In this document: in pieces, positions 50,325-59,504 of the stretch
Layout of the letters: each line of letters opens with the position of its first letter
Position numbering within the stretch: position 1 is the stretch's first letter
Source of the DNA: an uncultured Prevotellaceae bacterium
Lineage (GTDB): Bacteria > Bacteroidota > Bacteroidia > Bacteroidales > Bacteroidaceae
Length of the DNA: 64,000 bases
Assembly: GCA_949295905.1 (NCBI GenBank)
Contig: CASFNA010000005.1
Coordinates: forward strand, 124,001-188,000
Reading direction: 5' to 3'
Program-made: the position numbers and the translations under genes
The notes under the pieces: model-generated
Database searches by the model: none
What the model was told of the DNA's origin: nothing
What the model saw: the letters and a program-made list of their open reading frames with translations, nothing else

Positions 50325-51125
50325 AATAAAAAGGGTAGAAACGGCCGTTTGTTTTTCATCGCCGCGGTGCGGCTTGTGCTTGGCATGGTGGGCGGCGGCA
50401 TCCGTGGTTTGGGTGCGGACCGTGCCGCGGCGTTGCCTCCGGGGTGCCTGTGGCGGCCTGCCGGCGGCTGTTGTGCCTATGGCCGCGTGTTTGACGTGTG
50501 TCTGCCGAAACGTGGATTTTGCTTGCATGTTGATTTTCCTTGACGCTCCAGGATGGCGTTTTTTGAAAAACAAAACCGTATCGGCGCAAATATCGCAATG
50601 AAAAGTGTGCAGTGCCAATGGCTTGTATGCCAGCTCTTTACATGCAGGTTGCGCCTGTGTGTGCATCCGATAGCCGTCCGTAGGGGCGTAAAAGGCGACC
50701 TTTTGTTGTGTGAAAGACGGTCTTTTGCAGTGCCGGAAGCCGTCTTTTACAGGCGCAAAAGCTTTGTCATGCGGTGCGTTTTGCCGTGTTTTGCATGGCT
50801 ACCGGTCTTTGCCCTGTACCCTTTCGGGTGCATTTGGCTGCACCGCCGTCAGTCGTGCCGCCTCTGTTTTTACTGTTTCAGGTGTTTTAGTGTACATTTT
50901 CAGTGTGACGGTTTGTAAGCTCCCTGGGCCGTCTTTGCGTCATAGTGTCAGCGTGCCTGCGCGTTCCAGACGGCCTGCCGTCATGTAGCCACAACTACCA
51001 AAAAGGCAGTTTGACCGCTGCCATGCGTCGTATATCCGTCTTGACGCGTCGGCGCATTGTTAAAAAACATACGCCTTGCTTTCATTGTGTTATGGATGAG
51101 AGGCATCATTTTTCTTCCCGATTTC
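50325..51125. other. Long intergenic region before the hut operon
   Basis: About 800 bases without a gene that I can support. Several short open frames exist but none has a recognisable product or a start near a promoter. The only structure seen is palindrome cluster R11. Confidence 0.5.
50687..50762. repeat. 22-base palindrome cluster R11
   Basis: Units GTAAAAGGCGACCTTTTG, GTGAAAGACGGTCTTTTGC and a decayed GGAAGCCGTCTTTTAC lie in the long gap upstream of ftcD. Confidence 0.75.
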
Positions 51126-51156
51126 TTGCTGTTTTTATGTAAATACACTATCTTTG
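51126..51156 (+). promoter_or_regulatory. Promoter of the histidine utilisation operon
   Basis: TTG (51126-51128) and TATCTTTG (51149-51156) are 20 bases apart. A leader of about 92 bases precedes ftcD. Confidence 0.7.
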
Positions 51157-51254
51157 CAGGTTGGAGTGGATGGCATGTTTTGGCGTTTGCCTGACGGGTG
51201 CCGTCCATATACACCTTATATTATTTAAAGCTAACAGTTATCAGATTTAATGCT

Positions 51255-52970
51255 ATGGCAAAGACAAGGCAGATTGTAGAGTGCGTACCCAACTTCAGCG
51301 AGGGGCGCGACAAGGCTGTAATCAAGCAAATCACTGACGTCATCGAGGCGTCCGAAGGCGTAAAGCTGCTCGATGTAGACCCGGGCGAGGCGACCAACCG
51401 CACGGTAGTGACCTTCGTTGGCAGCCCCGAGGCTGTGGTCGAGGCGGCATTCAAGGCCGTAAGGAAGGCAGGCGAAGTGATTGACATGCGCCGCCACCAC
51501 GGCGCCCATCCGCGCATGGGAGCGACTGACGTGCTTCCGCTCGTGCCCGTAAGCGGCATAACGCTGGAAGAGTGTGCCGAACTGGCGCGCAAGCTGGCCG
51601 GGCGCATAGCTGATGAATTAAGCATACCGTGCTACTGCTACGAGGCAGCCGCACAGCGGCCGGAGCGCAAGAACCTGGCAGTCTGCCGCAAGGGTGAATA
51701 CGAGGCGTTGCCCGAGAGGATGACGAGCGAGGCCGAGCAGCCCGACTTCGGCGCGCGCCCGTTCGACGAAGGCGTGGCGCGCACAGGCTGTACGGCCGTC
51801 GGTGCGCGTGACTTCCTTATCGCCGTGAACTTCAATCTGAACACAACTTCTACGCGTCGCGCCAACGCTATAGCCTTCGACGTGCGCGAGAAAGGCCGCC
51901 CGGAGCGCATAGGCAACCCCATAACCGGTGCAATCAAGAAAGACGAAAACGGGAAAACCGTGATGCGTCCGGGCACGCTCAAGGGTACGAAAGCCATCGG
52001 ATGGTTCATCAAGGAATACGGCATCGCACAGGTGTCGATGAACATCACCGACATGAACGCCACACCGCTGCACGCCGCTTTCGACGAGGTAAGCCGCGCG
52101 GCACAGGCACGCGGCCTGCGCGTTACAGGCACGGAAATCGTAGGATTGGTGCCCGAGCGCGCCGTGCTCGATGCCGGAAAACACTTCCTGCGCAAGCAGC
52201 AACGTTCTACCGGCATACCCAAGGAAGACATATTGAACATAGCCATAAAGTCAATGGGGCTTGACGACCTGCGCCCGTTTGTGCCCGAAGAGAAGGTTAT
52301 CGAGTATATGCTCGACGCTGAAAACGGCTCTTCAGACAAGCTGACGGCACTCACCGTGAAAGGCTTTGCCGACGAGACGCTGCGCGAGTCGCCTGCTCCC
52401 GGCGGCGGTTCGGTGGCTGCTTACATGGGTGCTTTGGGTGCGGCGCTGGGCACTATGGTGGCCAACCTCTCCGCACACAAGCCCGGATGGGACGACCGAT
52501 GGGAAGAGTTCAGTCGTTGGGCCGACAAGGGCGTTGAGCTGGAAACAGAACTCTTGCACCTCGTCGATGAGGACACAGAAGCCTTCAACCGCATAATGGC
52601 CGCCTTCTCCATGCCCAAGAGCACCGACGAGGACAAGCGTCTGCGCTCCGAGGCCATACAAAGCGCGACGCTGTTTGCCGCCCAGGTGCCGCTGGAAACC
52701 ATGAAAACGTCGTTCCAGGCTTTTGAAATCTGCCGTGCGATGGCCGAGACAGGCAACCCCAACAGTGTCTCCGACGCTGGTGTTGGCGCACTTGCCGCAC
52801 GCGCGGCGGTGCTCGGTGCAGGCCTGAACGTCAAAATAAACGCCTCTTCCTTGAAGGACAAGGCGCAGGCGGAAGCCCTTGTTTCAGAAGCCGACAGGCT
52901 CATGGCCGAGGCCGACAAGACCGAGCGTGAAATCATGGAAATCGTTGAAAAAATTATAAAGGATAAATAA
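51255..52970 (+). CDS. ftcD: Glutamate formimidoyltransferase / formimidoyl-THF cyclodeaminase
   Basis: A 571-residue bifunctional enzyme. The N-terminal half (about 1-330: VECVPNFSEGRD, DVDPGEATNRTVVTF, HHGAHPRMGATDVLP) transfers the formimino group of N-formiminoglutamate to tetrahydrofolate. The C-terminal half (about 365-570: ESPAPGGGSVAAYMGALGAA) is the cyclodeaminase that yields 5,10-methenyl-THF and ammonia. It replaces hutG/hutF steps and links histidine breakdown to one-carbon supply. It is the first gene of the hut operon. The start at 51255 gives the canonical MAKTRQIVECVPNF N-terminus. Confidence 0.96.
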   Translation: MAKTRQIVECVPNFSEGRDKAVIKQITDVIEASEGVKLLDVDPGEATNRTVVTFVGSPEAVVEAAFKAVRKAGEVIDMRRHHGAHPRMGATDVLPLVPVSGITLEECAELARKLAGRIADELSIPCYCYEAAAQRPERKNLAVCRKGEYEALPERMTSEAEQPDFGARPFDEGVARTGCTAVGARDFLIAVNFNLNTTSTRRANAIAFDVREKGRPERIGNPITGAIKKDENGKTVMRPGTLKGTKAIGWFIKEYGIAQVSMNITDMNATPLHAAFDEVSRAAQARGLRVTGTEIVGLVPERAVLDAGKHFLRKQQRSTGIPKEDILNIAIKSMGLDDLRPFVPEEKVIEYMLDAENGSSDKLTALTVKGFADETLRESPAPGGGSVAAYMGALGAALGTMVANLSAHKPGWDDRWEEFSRWADKGVELETELLHLVDEDTEAFNRIMAAFSMPKSTDEDKRLRSEAIQSATLFAAQVPLETMKTSFQAFEICRAMAETGNPNSVSDAGVGALAARAAVLGAGLNVKINASSLKDKAQAEALVSEADRLMAEADKTEREIMEIVEKIIKDK

Positions 52971-52989
52971 ATAATAAAGATACAGACTC

Positions 52990-53193
52990 ATGAATAAGAT
53001 TAATCCTAATTTAATTGGAGCTATATGTTGCGCCGCTTGTTGTGTTATTATGTTCATTGCAGCTGCTATTATGGATGATAGAGATGTAATGGATAATACT
53101 ATGTTTTTATTCTTTGTTCCTTTTATTGCTATGTGTGTATTTATTACTCGTTCTACAAAAAATAATCAAAATAAAGAAGAAGAAAATAAATAA
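52990..53193 (+). CDS. Small AT-rich two-helix membrane protein in the hut operon
   Basis: A 67-residue frame with two hydrophobic helices (IGAICCAACCVIMFIAAAIM and NTMFLFFVPFIAMCVFI), a short acidic loop (DDRDVMDN) and a charged tail (KNNQNKEEENK). It starts 19 bases after ftcD. Codons are strongly AT-biased (AAT, ATT, GTT, TTA), unlike the GC-rich neighbours, which suggests recent arrival or a different constraint. I recognise no family. The clean membrane topology supports expression, but the call remains tentative. Confidence 0.5.
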   Translation: MNKINPNLIGAICCAACCVIMFIAAAIMDDRDVMDNTMFLFFVPFIAMCVFITRSTKNNQNKEEENK

Positions 53194-53301
53194 ACATAGC
53201 GTTTCTCTTTACAGAGAGAATAGGTCTAATAAACGGCAAAAGATGATTCGGAACCATTAATGCCGATATTGCTAATACATCGAATAAAACAAAGAATAGA
53301 A

Positions 53302-55320
53302 ATGAACATGACTAACGAAGATTTTGCAGTGGACATACGCGCCGGAATTCCCGACGTGTTGCCCGAACCGATGCCATACGACACCGCAATCAACCATGCG
53401 CCCAAGCGCAAGGACATACTTACGAAGGAAGAGAAGAAACTGGCGTTGCGCAACGCCTTGAGGTATTTCCCAAAGAAGTTCCACGCAACGTTGGCGCCGG
53501 AGTTCGCCGAAGAACTGGAGAAGTACGGCCGCATTTACATGTACCGATTCCGTCCGAAGTACAAGATGTACGCCCGTCCGATTGACGAATATCCGCACAA
53601 GTCGCTCCAGGCGGCGGCCATCATGCTGATGATACAGAACAATCTGAACCCGGCTGTGGCGCAACATCCGCACGAGCTCATCATCTACGGCGGCAACGGA
53701 GCCATCTTCCAGAACTGGGCGCAGTACCGACTGACGATGAAATACCTTAGCGAAATGACCGACGAGCAGACCCTCGTGATGTATTCCGGCCATCCGCTCG
53801 GCCTCTTCCCGTCGCACAAGAACGCTCCGCGAGTGGTCGTTACCAACGGTATGGTAATACCAAACTACTCCAAGCCCGACGACTGGGAGCGCATGAACGC
53901 CCTCGGGGTGAGCCAGTACGGCCAGATGACGGCCGGTTCTTACATGTACATCGGGCCGCAGGGAATAGTCCACGGCACTACCATCACCGTGATGAACGCC
54001 GCCCGTATGCAGCTGAAGAAGCAGCCCGGACGCAAGGATATACACGGCATGCTTTTCGTATCGTCGGGTCTCGGCGGCATGTCGGGCGCACAGCCGAAGG
54101 CCGGCAACATAGCCGGGGTGGTGAGCGTTGTGGCCGAAATCAATCCGCTTGCAGCCCAGAAGCGCTACGACCAGGGCTGGGTTGACGAACTTCACACGAG
54201 CCTTGACGAGCTTATTCCTTCCGTCCGTAAGGCCGTTGAAGAGAAAAAAACGGTGTCGATGGCTTATGTCGGCAACGTGGTTGACTTGTGGGAACGCCTT
54301 GCTGAGGAAGGCATCAAGGTGGATTTGGGTAGCGACCAGACTTCGCTTCACAACCCATGGGCCGGTGGTTACTATCCTGTCGGCATGACGTTGGAGGAGT
54401 CAAAGAAGATGATGGCCGACGACCCGGACGAGTTCCGCAAGCGTGTGCAGGCTTCATTGCGCCGCCAGGTGGCCGCAATCAACAAGCTGACGGAGCGCGG
54501 AATGTACTTCTTCGACTACGGCAACGCCTTCCTTCTCCAGTCTGAACGCGCCGGGGCGGACATCATGGGAGCAGATGGCAAGTTCCGTTATCCGTCATAC
54601 GTGCAGGACATCATGGGTCCGATGTTCTTCGACTACGGCTTCGGCCCGTTCCGTTGGGTATGCACTTCGGGCGACCCGAAGGACCTCGAAGCGACCGACC
54701 GCATAGCTGCCGAGGTGTTGGAGGAAATCAAGAAGACCGCGCCCGATGAAATAATAGGGCAGATGGACGACAACATCCACTGGATAAAAGAGGCCGGACG
54801 AAACCACCTCGTGGTAGGTTCGCAGGCGCGAATACTGTACGCCGATGCCGAGGGACGCGCCAAAATTGCCCTTGCTTTCAATGAAGCCATCAAGCGTGGG
54901 GAAATCACCCGTCCCGTCGTTCTCGGTCGCGACCATCACGATGTGTCGGGAACTGACTCGCCGTTCCGTGAGACCAGCAACATATATGACGGCTCGCAGT
55001 TCTGCGCCGACATGGCAGTGCAGAACGTAATCGGCGACTCTTTCCGTGGCGCAACTTGGGTTTCGCTCCACAACGGAGGCGGAGTAGGTTGGGGAGAGGT
55101 CATCAACGGCGGCTTCGGCATGATGATTGACGGCGGCGAAGACAGTGCACGCCACATCCGCGAGATGCTCTTCTGGGACGTGAACAACGGCATAGCACGC
55201 CGCAGCTGGGCACGTAACGAGGGTTCGATGCACAGCATCATGCGTGAGATGGAGCGCACTCCGGGACTTAAAGTGACGATGCCAAACTTAGTGGATGACG
55301 CTATCCTTGAGAATTTATAG
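53302..55320 (+). CDS. hutU: Urocanate hydratase
   Basis: A 672-residue NAD+-dependent enzyme that hydrates urocanate to imidazolonepropionate. Family segments include YPHKSLQAAAIMLMIQNNLN, ELIIYGGNGAIFQNWAQYRL, SSGLGGMSGAQPKAG (NAD-binding glycine loop), VDLGSDQTSLHNPWAGGYYP and the C-terminal WVSLHNGGGVGWGEV. It is of the longer urocanase type, about 110 residues longer than the Pseudomonas enzyme. The start at 53302 (MNMTNEDF) is chosen; 53308 is also possible. Confidence 0.96.
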   Translation: MNMTNEDFAVDIRAGIPDVLPEPMPYDTAINHAPKRKDILTKEEKKLALRNALRYFPKKFHATLAPEFAEELEKYGRIYMYRFRPKYKMYARPIDEYPHKSLQAAAIMLMIQNNLNPAVAQHPHELIIYGGNGAIFQNWAQYRLTMKYLSEMTDEQTLVMYSGHPLGLFPSHKNAPRVVVTNGMVIPNYSKPDDWERMNALGVSQYGQMTAGSYMYIGPQGIVHGTTITVMNAARMQLKKQPGRKDIHGMLFVSSGLGGMSGAQPKAGNIAGVVSVVAEINPLAAQKRYDQGWVDELHTSLDELIPSVRKAVEEKKTVSMAYVGNVVDLWERLAEEGIKVDLGSDQTSLHNPWAGGYYPVGMTLEESKKMMADDPDEFRKRVQASLRRQVAAINKLTERGMYFFDYGNAFLLQSERAGADIMGADGKFRYPSYVQDIMGPMFFDYGFGPFRWVCTSGDPKDLEATDRIAAEVLEEIKKTAPDEIIGQMDDNIHWIKEAGRNHLVVGSQARILYADAEGRAKIALAFNEAIKRGEITRPVVLGRDHHDVSGTDSPFRETSNIYDGSQFCADMAVQNVIGDSFRGATWVSLHNGGGVGWGEVINGGFGMMIDGGEDSARHIREMLFWDVNNGIARRSWARNEGSMHSIMREMERTPGLKVTMPNLVDDAILENL

Positions 55321-55337
55321 AATTTAGAGAAGTTATA

Positions 55338-55400
55338 GAAGTTAAAGCCGCATGTCATGTTGCTTTATACGCAAATGGCAAAAGTAATGGCTTTAACTTC
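55338..55400. repeat. Inverted repeat between hutU and hutH
   Basis: GAAGTTAAAGCC (55338-55349) pairs with GGCTTTAACTTC (55389-55400). Further AAGTTATAGAAGTT and ATAACTTCTGTAAC tokens extend the similarity outward to about 55445. It lies within an operon and may act in mRNA processing or differential expression. Confidence 0.65.
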
Positions 55401-55462
55401 TTAGTGAGCGTAGCGAACGATAACTTCTGTAACTACTTTAACTTCCAAATTGAGTATTTAAG

Positions 55463-56959
55463 ATGAATGTTCACCAAATATCAGCCGAGCATCTGACCAT
55501 CGAGCGCATCGGCGAAATAATCAACAACGGTTATAAGATTGAATTGAGCGACGACGCTAAGCAACGTATTGTGCGTTGCCGTGAGTATCTTGACAAGAAA
55601 ATTGCCGAGACAAAGACTCCTATTTACGGAGTTACCACGGGCTTCGGTTCGCTCTGCAACGTGTCAATAGGCAAGGACCATCTGGCCCAGTTGCAGATAA
55701 ACCTGATGATGTCTCACGCCTGCGGTACAGGCGACCGTGTTCCTAACGAGATTGTAAAAATAATGATGCTGCTGAAAATCCAGTCGTTAAGCTACGGATA
55801 TTCAGGTTGCAAGCTCGACACTGTGGAGCGTCTTGTCGATTTCTTCAACAACGATGTTTACCCGGTTGTCTACATGCAAGGCTCTCTCGGAGCGTCGGGC
55901 GACCTCGTGCCACTGGCACATTTGTGCCTGCCTCTTGTTGGTTTGGGCGAGGTTGAGTATAAAGGTAAGGTCGTTTCTGGCGCGGAAATGTTGCGCAAGA
56001 ACGGTTGGAAGCCTATCCAGTTGGCATCGAAAGAAGGTCTTGCACTACTTAACGGTACGCAGAACATGAGCGCGTTCGCCGTTTGGGCAATATTGAACAG
56101 CCAGCGTTTGAGCGACTGGGCCGACATTATCGCCGCCATGTCTCTTGACGCTTACTGCGGACTTGTAGAGCCGTTTACCGACGCTGTGCACCAGGTTCGC
56201 CCCCACAAGGGACAGATTGAGACGGCACGGCGTATGCGCGAACTGCTTGAAGGCAGCGAGATTGTGGAGAAGCCGAAGTCGTATGTGCAAGACCCGTATT
56301 CCTTCCGTTGTGTTCCGCAGGTGCACGGAGCGATGAAGGACACGTTGGCATACGTCCGTTCGGTCATCGATACGGAAATAAACTCGGCTACGGACAATCC
56401 CACCGTATGCCCCGACGACGACCTCGTAATCTCCGCAGGCAACTTCCACGGCGAGCCGATTGCGCTGCCGATGGACTTCCTTGCCATCGCCGTGAGTGAG
56501 CTTGCCAACATTTCGGAGCGCCGAATATACAAACTTGTGTCCGGCACGCGCGGTCTGCCGAGCTTCCTCGTGGCTAATCCAGGTGTGAACAGCGGTTTCA
56601 TGATAACCCAGTACACAGCCGCATCAGTGGTAAGCCTTAACAAGAGCCTCTGCACCCCGTCTTCGGTTGACAGCATTCCGTCAAGTCAGGGACAGGAAGA
56701 CCATGTTAGCATGGGCGCAAACGCAGCCATTAAGTTATATAAGGTGGTGCTCAACACGGAGCGTGTGCTCGCCATCGAGCTGTTCAACGCCGCCCAGGCG
56801 TTGGAGTTCCGCCGTCCGTTGAAGTCGTCACCGGCCATCCAGCGCGTCTTCAAGGCTTACCGCGAGGTGGTGCCGTTCATCGTGAACGACGAGGTGATGT
56901 ATCCTTACATAAAGCATTCAATAGACTTCTTGGAGAACAATGCGCCTGCTTGTAACTAA
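55463..56959 (+). CDS. hutH: Histidine ammonia-lyase
   Basis: A 498-residue enzyme that removes ammonia from histidine to form urocanate. Ala144-Ser145-Gly146 in GSLGASGDLVPLAHL forms the MIO cofactor by self-cyclisation. The N-terminal catalytic Tyr is in IYGVTTGFGSL and the SSQGQEDHVSMG segment near 415 is conserved. The length is typical. It overlaps hutI by 20 bases. Confidence 0.97.
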   Translation: MNVHQISAEHLTIERIGEIINNGYKIELSDDAKQRIVRCREYLDKKIAETKTPIYGVTTGFGSLCNVSIGKDHLAQLQINLMMSHACGTGDRVPNEIVKIMMLLKIQSLSYGYSGCKLDTVERLVDFFNNDVYPVVYMQGSLGASGDLVPLAHLCLPLVGLGEVEYKGKVVSGAEMLRKNGWKPIQLASKEGLALLNGTQNMSAFAVWAILNSQRLSDWADIIAAMSLDAYCGLVEPFTDAVHQVRPHKGQIETARRMRELLEGSEIVEKPKSYVQDPYSFRCVPQVHGAMKDTLAYVRSVIDTEINSATDNPTVCPDDDLVISAGNFHGEPIALPMDFLAIAVSELANISERRIYKLVSGTRGLPSFLVANPGVNSGFMITQYTAASVVSLNKSLCTPSSVDSIPSSQGQEDHVSMGANAAIKLYKVVLNTERVLAIELFNAAQALEFRRPLKSSPAIQRVFKAYREVVPFIVNDEVMYPYIKHSIDFLENNAPACN

Positions 56960-58178
56960 CATAAAGACCCTCGCCGGCATTGCCGACGAGGGCGTTTTGC
57001 GCCTGCAAGGAGCGGAGATGAAGCGTCTCCGCACGCTTGACGATGCCTGGCTTCTTGTCGAGAACGGCAAGTTTTCGGCGTTCGGTAGGATGCAGGACAT
57101 GCCTTCCTGTGGCTTCAGCGTAGATGAAACGGTAGACGCGCAGGGCGGAACGGTGCTGCCGTCGTGGTGCGACCCGCACACGCACATCGTCTACGCAGGC
57201 AGCCGCGAGGGCGAGTTTGTCGATAAAATCATGGGCTTGAGTTATGCCGAAATAGCCCGTCGGGGCGGCGGCATACTCAATTCGGCAGATTTGCTGCACA
57301 CCCTTTCAGAGGACGAACTCTACCGCCAAGCCCTTAGCCGTGCGCAGGAAATAATGCGCAAGGGCACCGGCTGCGTGGAGATAAAGAGCGGCTACGGGCT
57401 TAATACGGCAGACGAAATGAAAATGCTCCGCGTAATCCAACGCCTGAAAGAGAGCGTACCGATGCGCGTTGTATCTACATTCCTCGGTGCGCACGCCGTC
57501 GGGAGGCAGTACGGACACGATGAATACGTCAACCTTATCATATCAGAGATGCTGCCCGAGGTGGGGCGCGAGCGGCTGGCCGACTACGTAGACGTGTTCT
57601 GCGACGAAGGTTTTTTTACGCCCGAGGACACCGACCGCATACTCGAAGCCGCCGCGCGGTGGGGCTTGAAGCCCAAAATTCACGTTGACGAGCTGGCCGC
57701 CACGGGTGGACTTCCCGTCGCCGTAAAGCACGGCGCGCTGTCGGTAGACCATCTGGAGAACATGCCCGAGAGTGAGTTCGACATTCTGAAGGACAGCGCG
57801 ACGATGCCGACCGTACTGCCGGGCACGTCGTTCTTCCTCAACATGCCATACGCCCCGGCACGCAAAATGATAGATTATGGTCTCGGAGTAGCCGTCGCAA
57901 GCGACTACAACCCAGGCTCGACGCCCTCCGGCGACATGAAGTTTGTAGTCTCGCTGGCGTGTATCAAGATGCGCCTTCTGCCGCAAGAGGCCATCAACGC
58001 AGCCACGATCAACGCCGCATACGCCATGGGTTTGAGCGGCGAATACGGCTCAATCACGCCGGGCAAGGCCGCCAACTTCTTCATTACCGAGCCAATACCG
58101 TCAGTCAACTACATACCTTACGCCTACACGTCGCCTATTATAAATAAGGTGTTCATTAATGGAGCGGAACTTCATTAA
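56940..58178 (+). CDS. hutI: Imidazolonepropionase
   Basis: A 412-residue amidohydrolase that opens 4-imidazolone-5-propionate to N-formiminoglutamate. The metal site CDPHTHIVYAGSREGEF is near residues 78-94. VEIKSGYGL, the metal His in TFLGAHAVGR and KIHVDEL near 240, and ASDYNPGSTPSGDM near 320 complete the motifs. The start at 56940 lies inside the hutH end, implying translational coupling. Its product is the substrate of FtcD, encoded first in the operon. Confidence 0.96.
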   Translation: MRLLVTNIKTLAGIADEGVLRLQGAEMKRLRTLDDAWLLVENGKFSAFGRMQDMPSCGFSVDETVDAQGGTVLPSWCDPHTHIVYAGSREGEFVDKIMGLSYAEIARRGGGILNSADLLHTLSEDELYRQALSRAQEIMRKGTGCVEIKSGYGLNTADEMKMLRVIQRLKESVPMRVVSTFLGAHAVGRQYGHDEYVNLIISEMLPEVGRERLADYVDVFCDEGFFTPEDTDRILEAAARWGLKPKIHVDELAATGGLPVAVKHGALSVDHLENMPESEFDILKDSATMPTVLPGTSFFLNMPYAPARKMIDYGLGVAVASDYNPGSTPSGDMKFVVSLACIKMRLLPQEAINAATINAAYAMGLSGEYGSITPGKAANFFITEPIPSVNYIPYAYTSPIINKVFINGAELH

Positions 58179-58188
58179 ATGAAAAACG

Positions 58189-58260
58189 AAAAGTGAAAAA
58201 CGAAAAATCCATGTGCCTTTAATCATTGAAAGCACATGGATTTTTTCGTTTTTCACTTTT
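58189..58260. terminator. Long hairpin terminator of the hut operon
   Basis: AAAAGTGAAAAACGAAAAAT and the following CCATGTGC (58189-58216) pair with 58232-58260 over about 28 bases with one bulge and a 15-base loop. It lies between the hutI stop and a convergent gene and has T-rich ends in both directions. Confidence 0.8.
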
Positions 58261-58270
58261 ACCTTTTCAC

Positions 58271-59137
58271 TTAAATACCGTTTACCGTCTTGGCTCTGTA
58301 CGGCTCATACTTTAGCCATTCTATCAGTTTCGGCGCGTTCTTCCGTGGCCGTGTGAACGTGTACGTCTCGCCGCAGCCGTTCAGTTTTATTTCGTCAGGC
58401 GTATAGCTTAACAGTGACCAATAGATGAACATGTCGCCGGCGAAGACGCACCGTGTAGGGTCAAACTTCGAGATGTCGATTGCCGGCAGGTTAGTCAGGA
58501 ACTCGTGGCTGTCGTAGAAAAAGATGTTCGAGCGTTCGCCCGTGTTCGGGTTCTTCATCATGCGGATGTTCTGGATGAACAGCGAGCCTTCATTGCACTG
58601 CAACATTGTCGCCGCACGCAGGTAAACCATGCCTCCGCCGACGTTGTACATGAACGAGTTGCGGTTCGTTCCTACCATTACCTGCACGCTGTTGCCGCTG
58701 GTATTAACCACCGTGCCCAGCTGCCACTCTTGCAGGCAGCGGCCTATGTCAAGCCTGGTTGCGGCCTGCGGCATGTCGTAAGGCTGCGTGATGTCAATGC
58801 CCTCCACCTTCTTCAGGGTGTCGTTGCCGATGCAGAGTGCGCCGTCGGGAGTGGCGTGGATGCGGTAGTCGGGCGTCTTGCCAAACAGGATTGTGTCCTT
58901 GGCGAACGTCGTCAGCATGTCGATGCCGCGCGAGGGGACGCGCAGCGCGCCGTAACCTGTGCCCGAAAGGGTGTCCCTGTGGAAGTACATCATCACCGAG
59001 TCGGTAAACACCGCCTCGCTCTTCATCCCCGCCCATACGCCGCGGTATTTGCCGAAGTCAGCCTCTTGCGCCCGTGCCGCGCCGACGGTGGCGGCGAGTA
59101 GCAGGGCCGTCAATGCTGTAAAAAGTCTGCTTCTCAT
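58271..59137 (-). CDS. Exported protein of unknown function
   Basis: A 288-residue protein with a signal peptide (LFTALTALLLAATVGAARAQ). The mature part looks mostly beta-stranded with conserved-looking segments YRGVWAGMKSEAVFTDSVMM, DITQPYDMPQAATRLDIG, GTVVNTSGNSVQVMVGTNRN and a C-terminal LIEWLKYEPYRA. I recognise no named domain. It is monocistronic and convergent with the hut operon, from which the hairpin at 58.2 kb separates it. Confidence 0.6.
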   Translation of the reverse strand: MRSRLFTALTALLLAATVGAARAQEADFGKYRGVWAGMKSEAVFTDSVMMYFHRDTLSGTGYGALRVPSRGIDMLTTFAKDTILFGKTPDYRIHATPDGALCIGNDTLKKVEGIDITQPYDMPQAATRLDIGRCLQEWQLGTVVNTSGNSVQVMVGTNRNSFMYNVGGGMVYLRAATMLQCNEGSLFIQNIRMMKNPNTGERSNIFFYDSHEFLTNLPAIDISKFDPTRCVFAGDMFIYWSLLSYTPDEIKLNGCGETYTFTRPRKNAPKLIEWLKYEPYRAKTVNGI

Positions 59138-59330
59138 GTCGTAAAATACTTTGTCGTTATTATTAGTGATAACGTTTCAGATAGGGGAAATGTGACAAAG
59201 CTTGCCCCGTTTTTATACTTTTTTATCCGTTTTATGCCGTTTTAACGCATCATATAGAGCTCCTTTCCGCCACTTTTCCGCCCATCTTGTGAGCTGTTTG
59301 CAGGCGCGTAGCCGAGCCGTTGATGCCACC

Positions 59331-59433
59331 TGTGTAACGTCTTGATACTCAATGCGTTGCAAAAGACCGTCTTTTGGCGTGTAAAAGACGGCCTTTTAGC
59401 GTGCGATTGATGGCCTTTTGCAATGCGAAAGAC
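59331..59433. repeat. 22-base palindrome cluster R12 with conserved head
   Basis: The head GTGTAACGTCTTGATACTCA (59332 on) is followed by units GCAAAAGACCGTCTTTTGG, GTAAAAGACGGCCTTTTAG and a decayed GATGGCCTTTTGC/GCGAAAGACC. The 30-base head matches that of cluster R13 at about 28 positions, showing that the element extends beyond its palindromes. Confidence 0.85.
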
Positions 59434-59504
59434 CACATGTCTGCATTACGCCAGCCTACTGCAAGTGTTTTGCAGGCCGTTGGCCTTCACATTGAATGCT
59501 CTCG

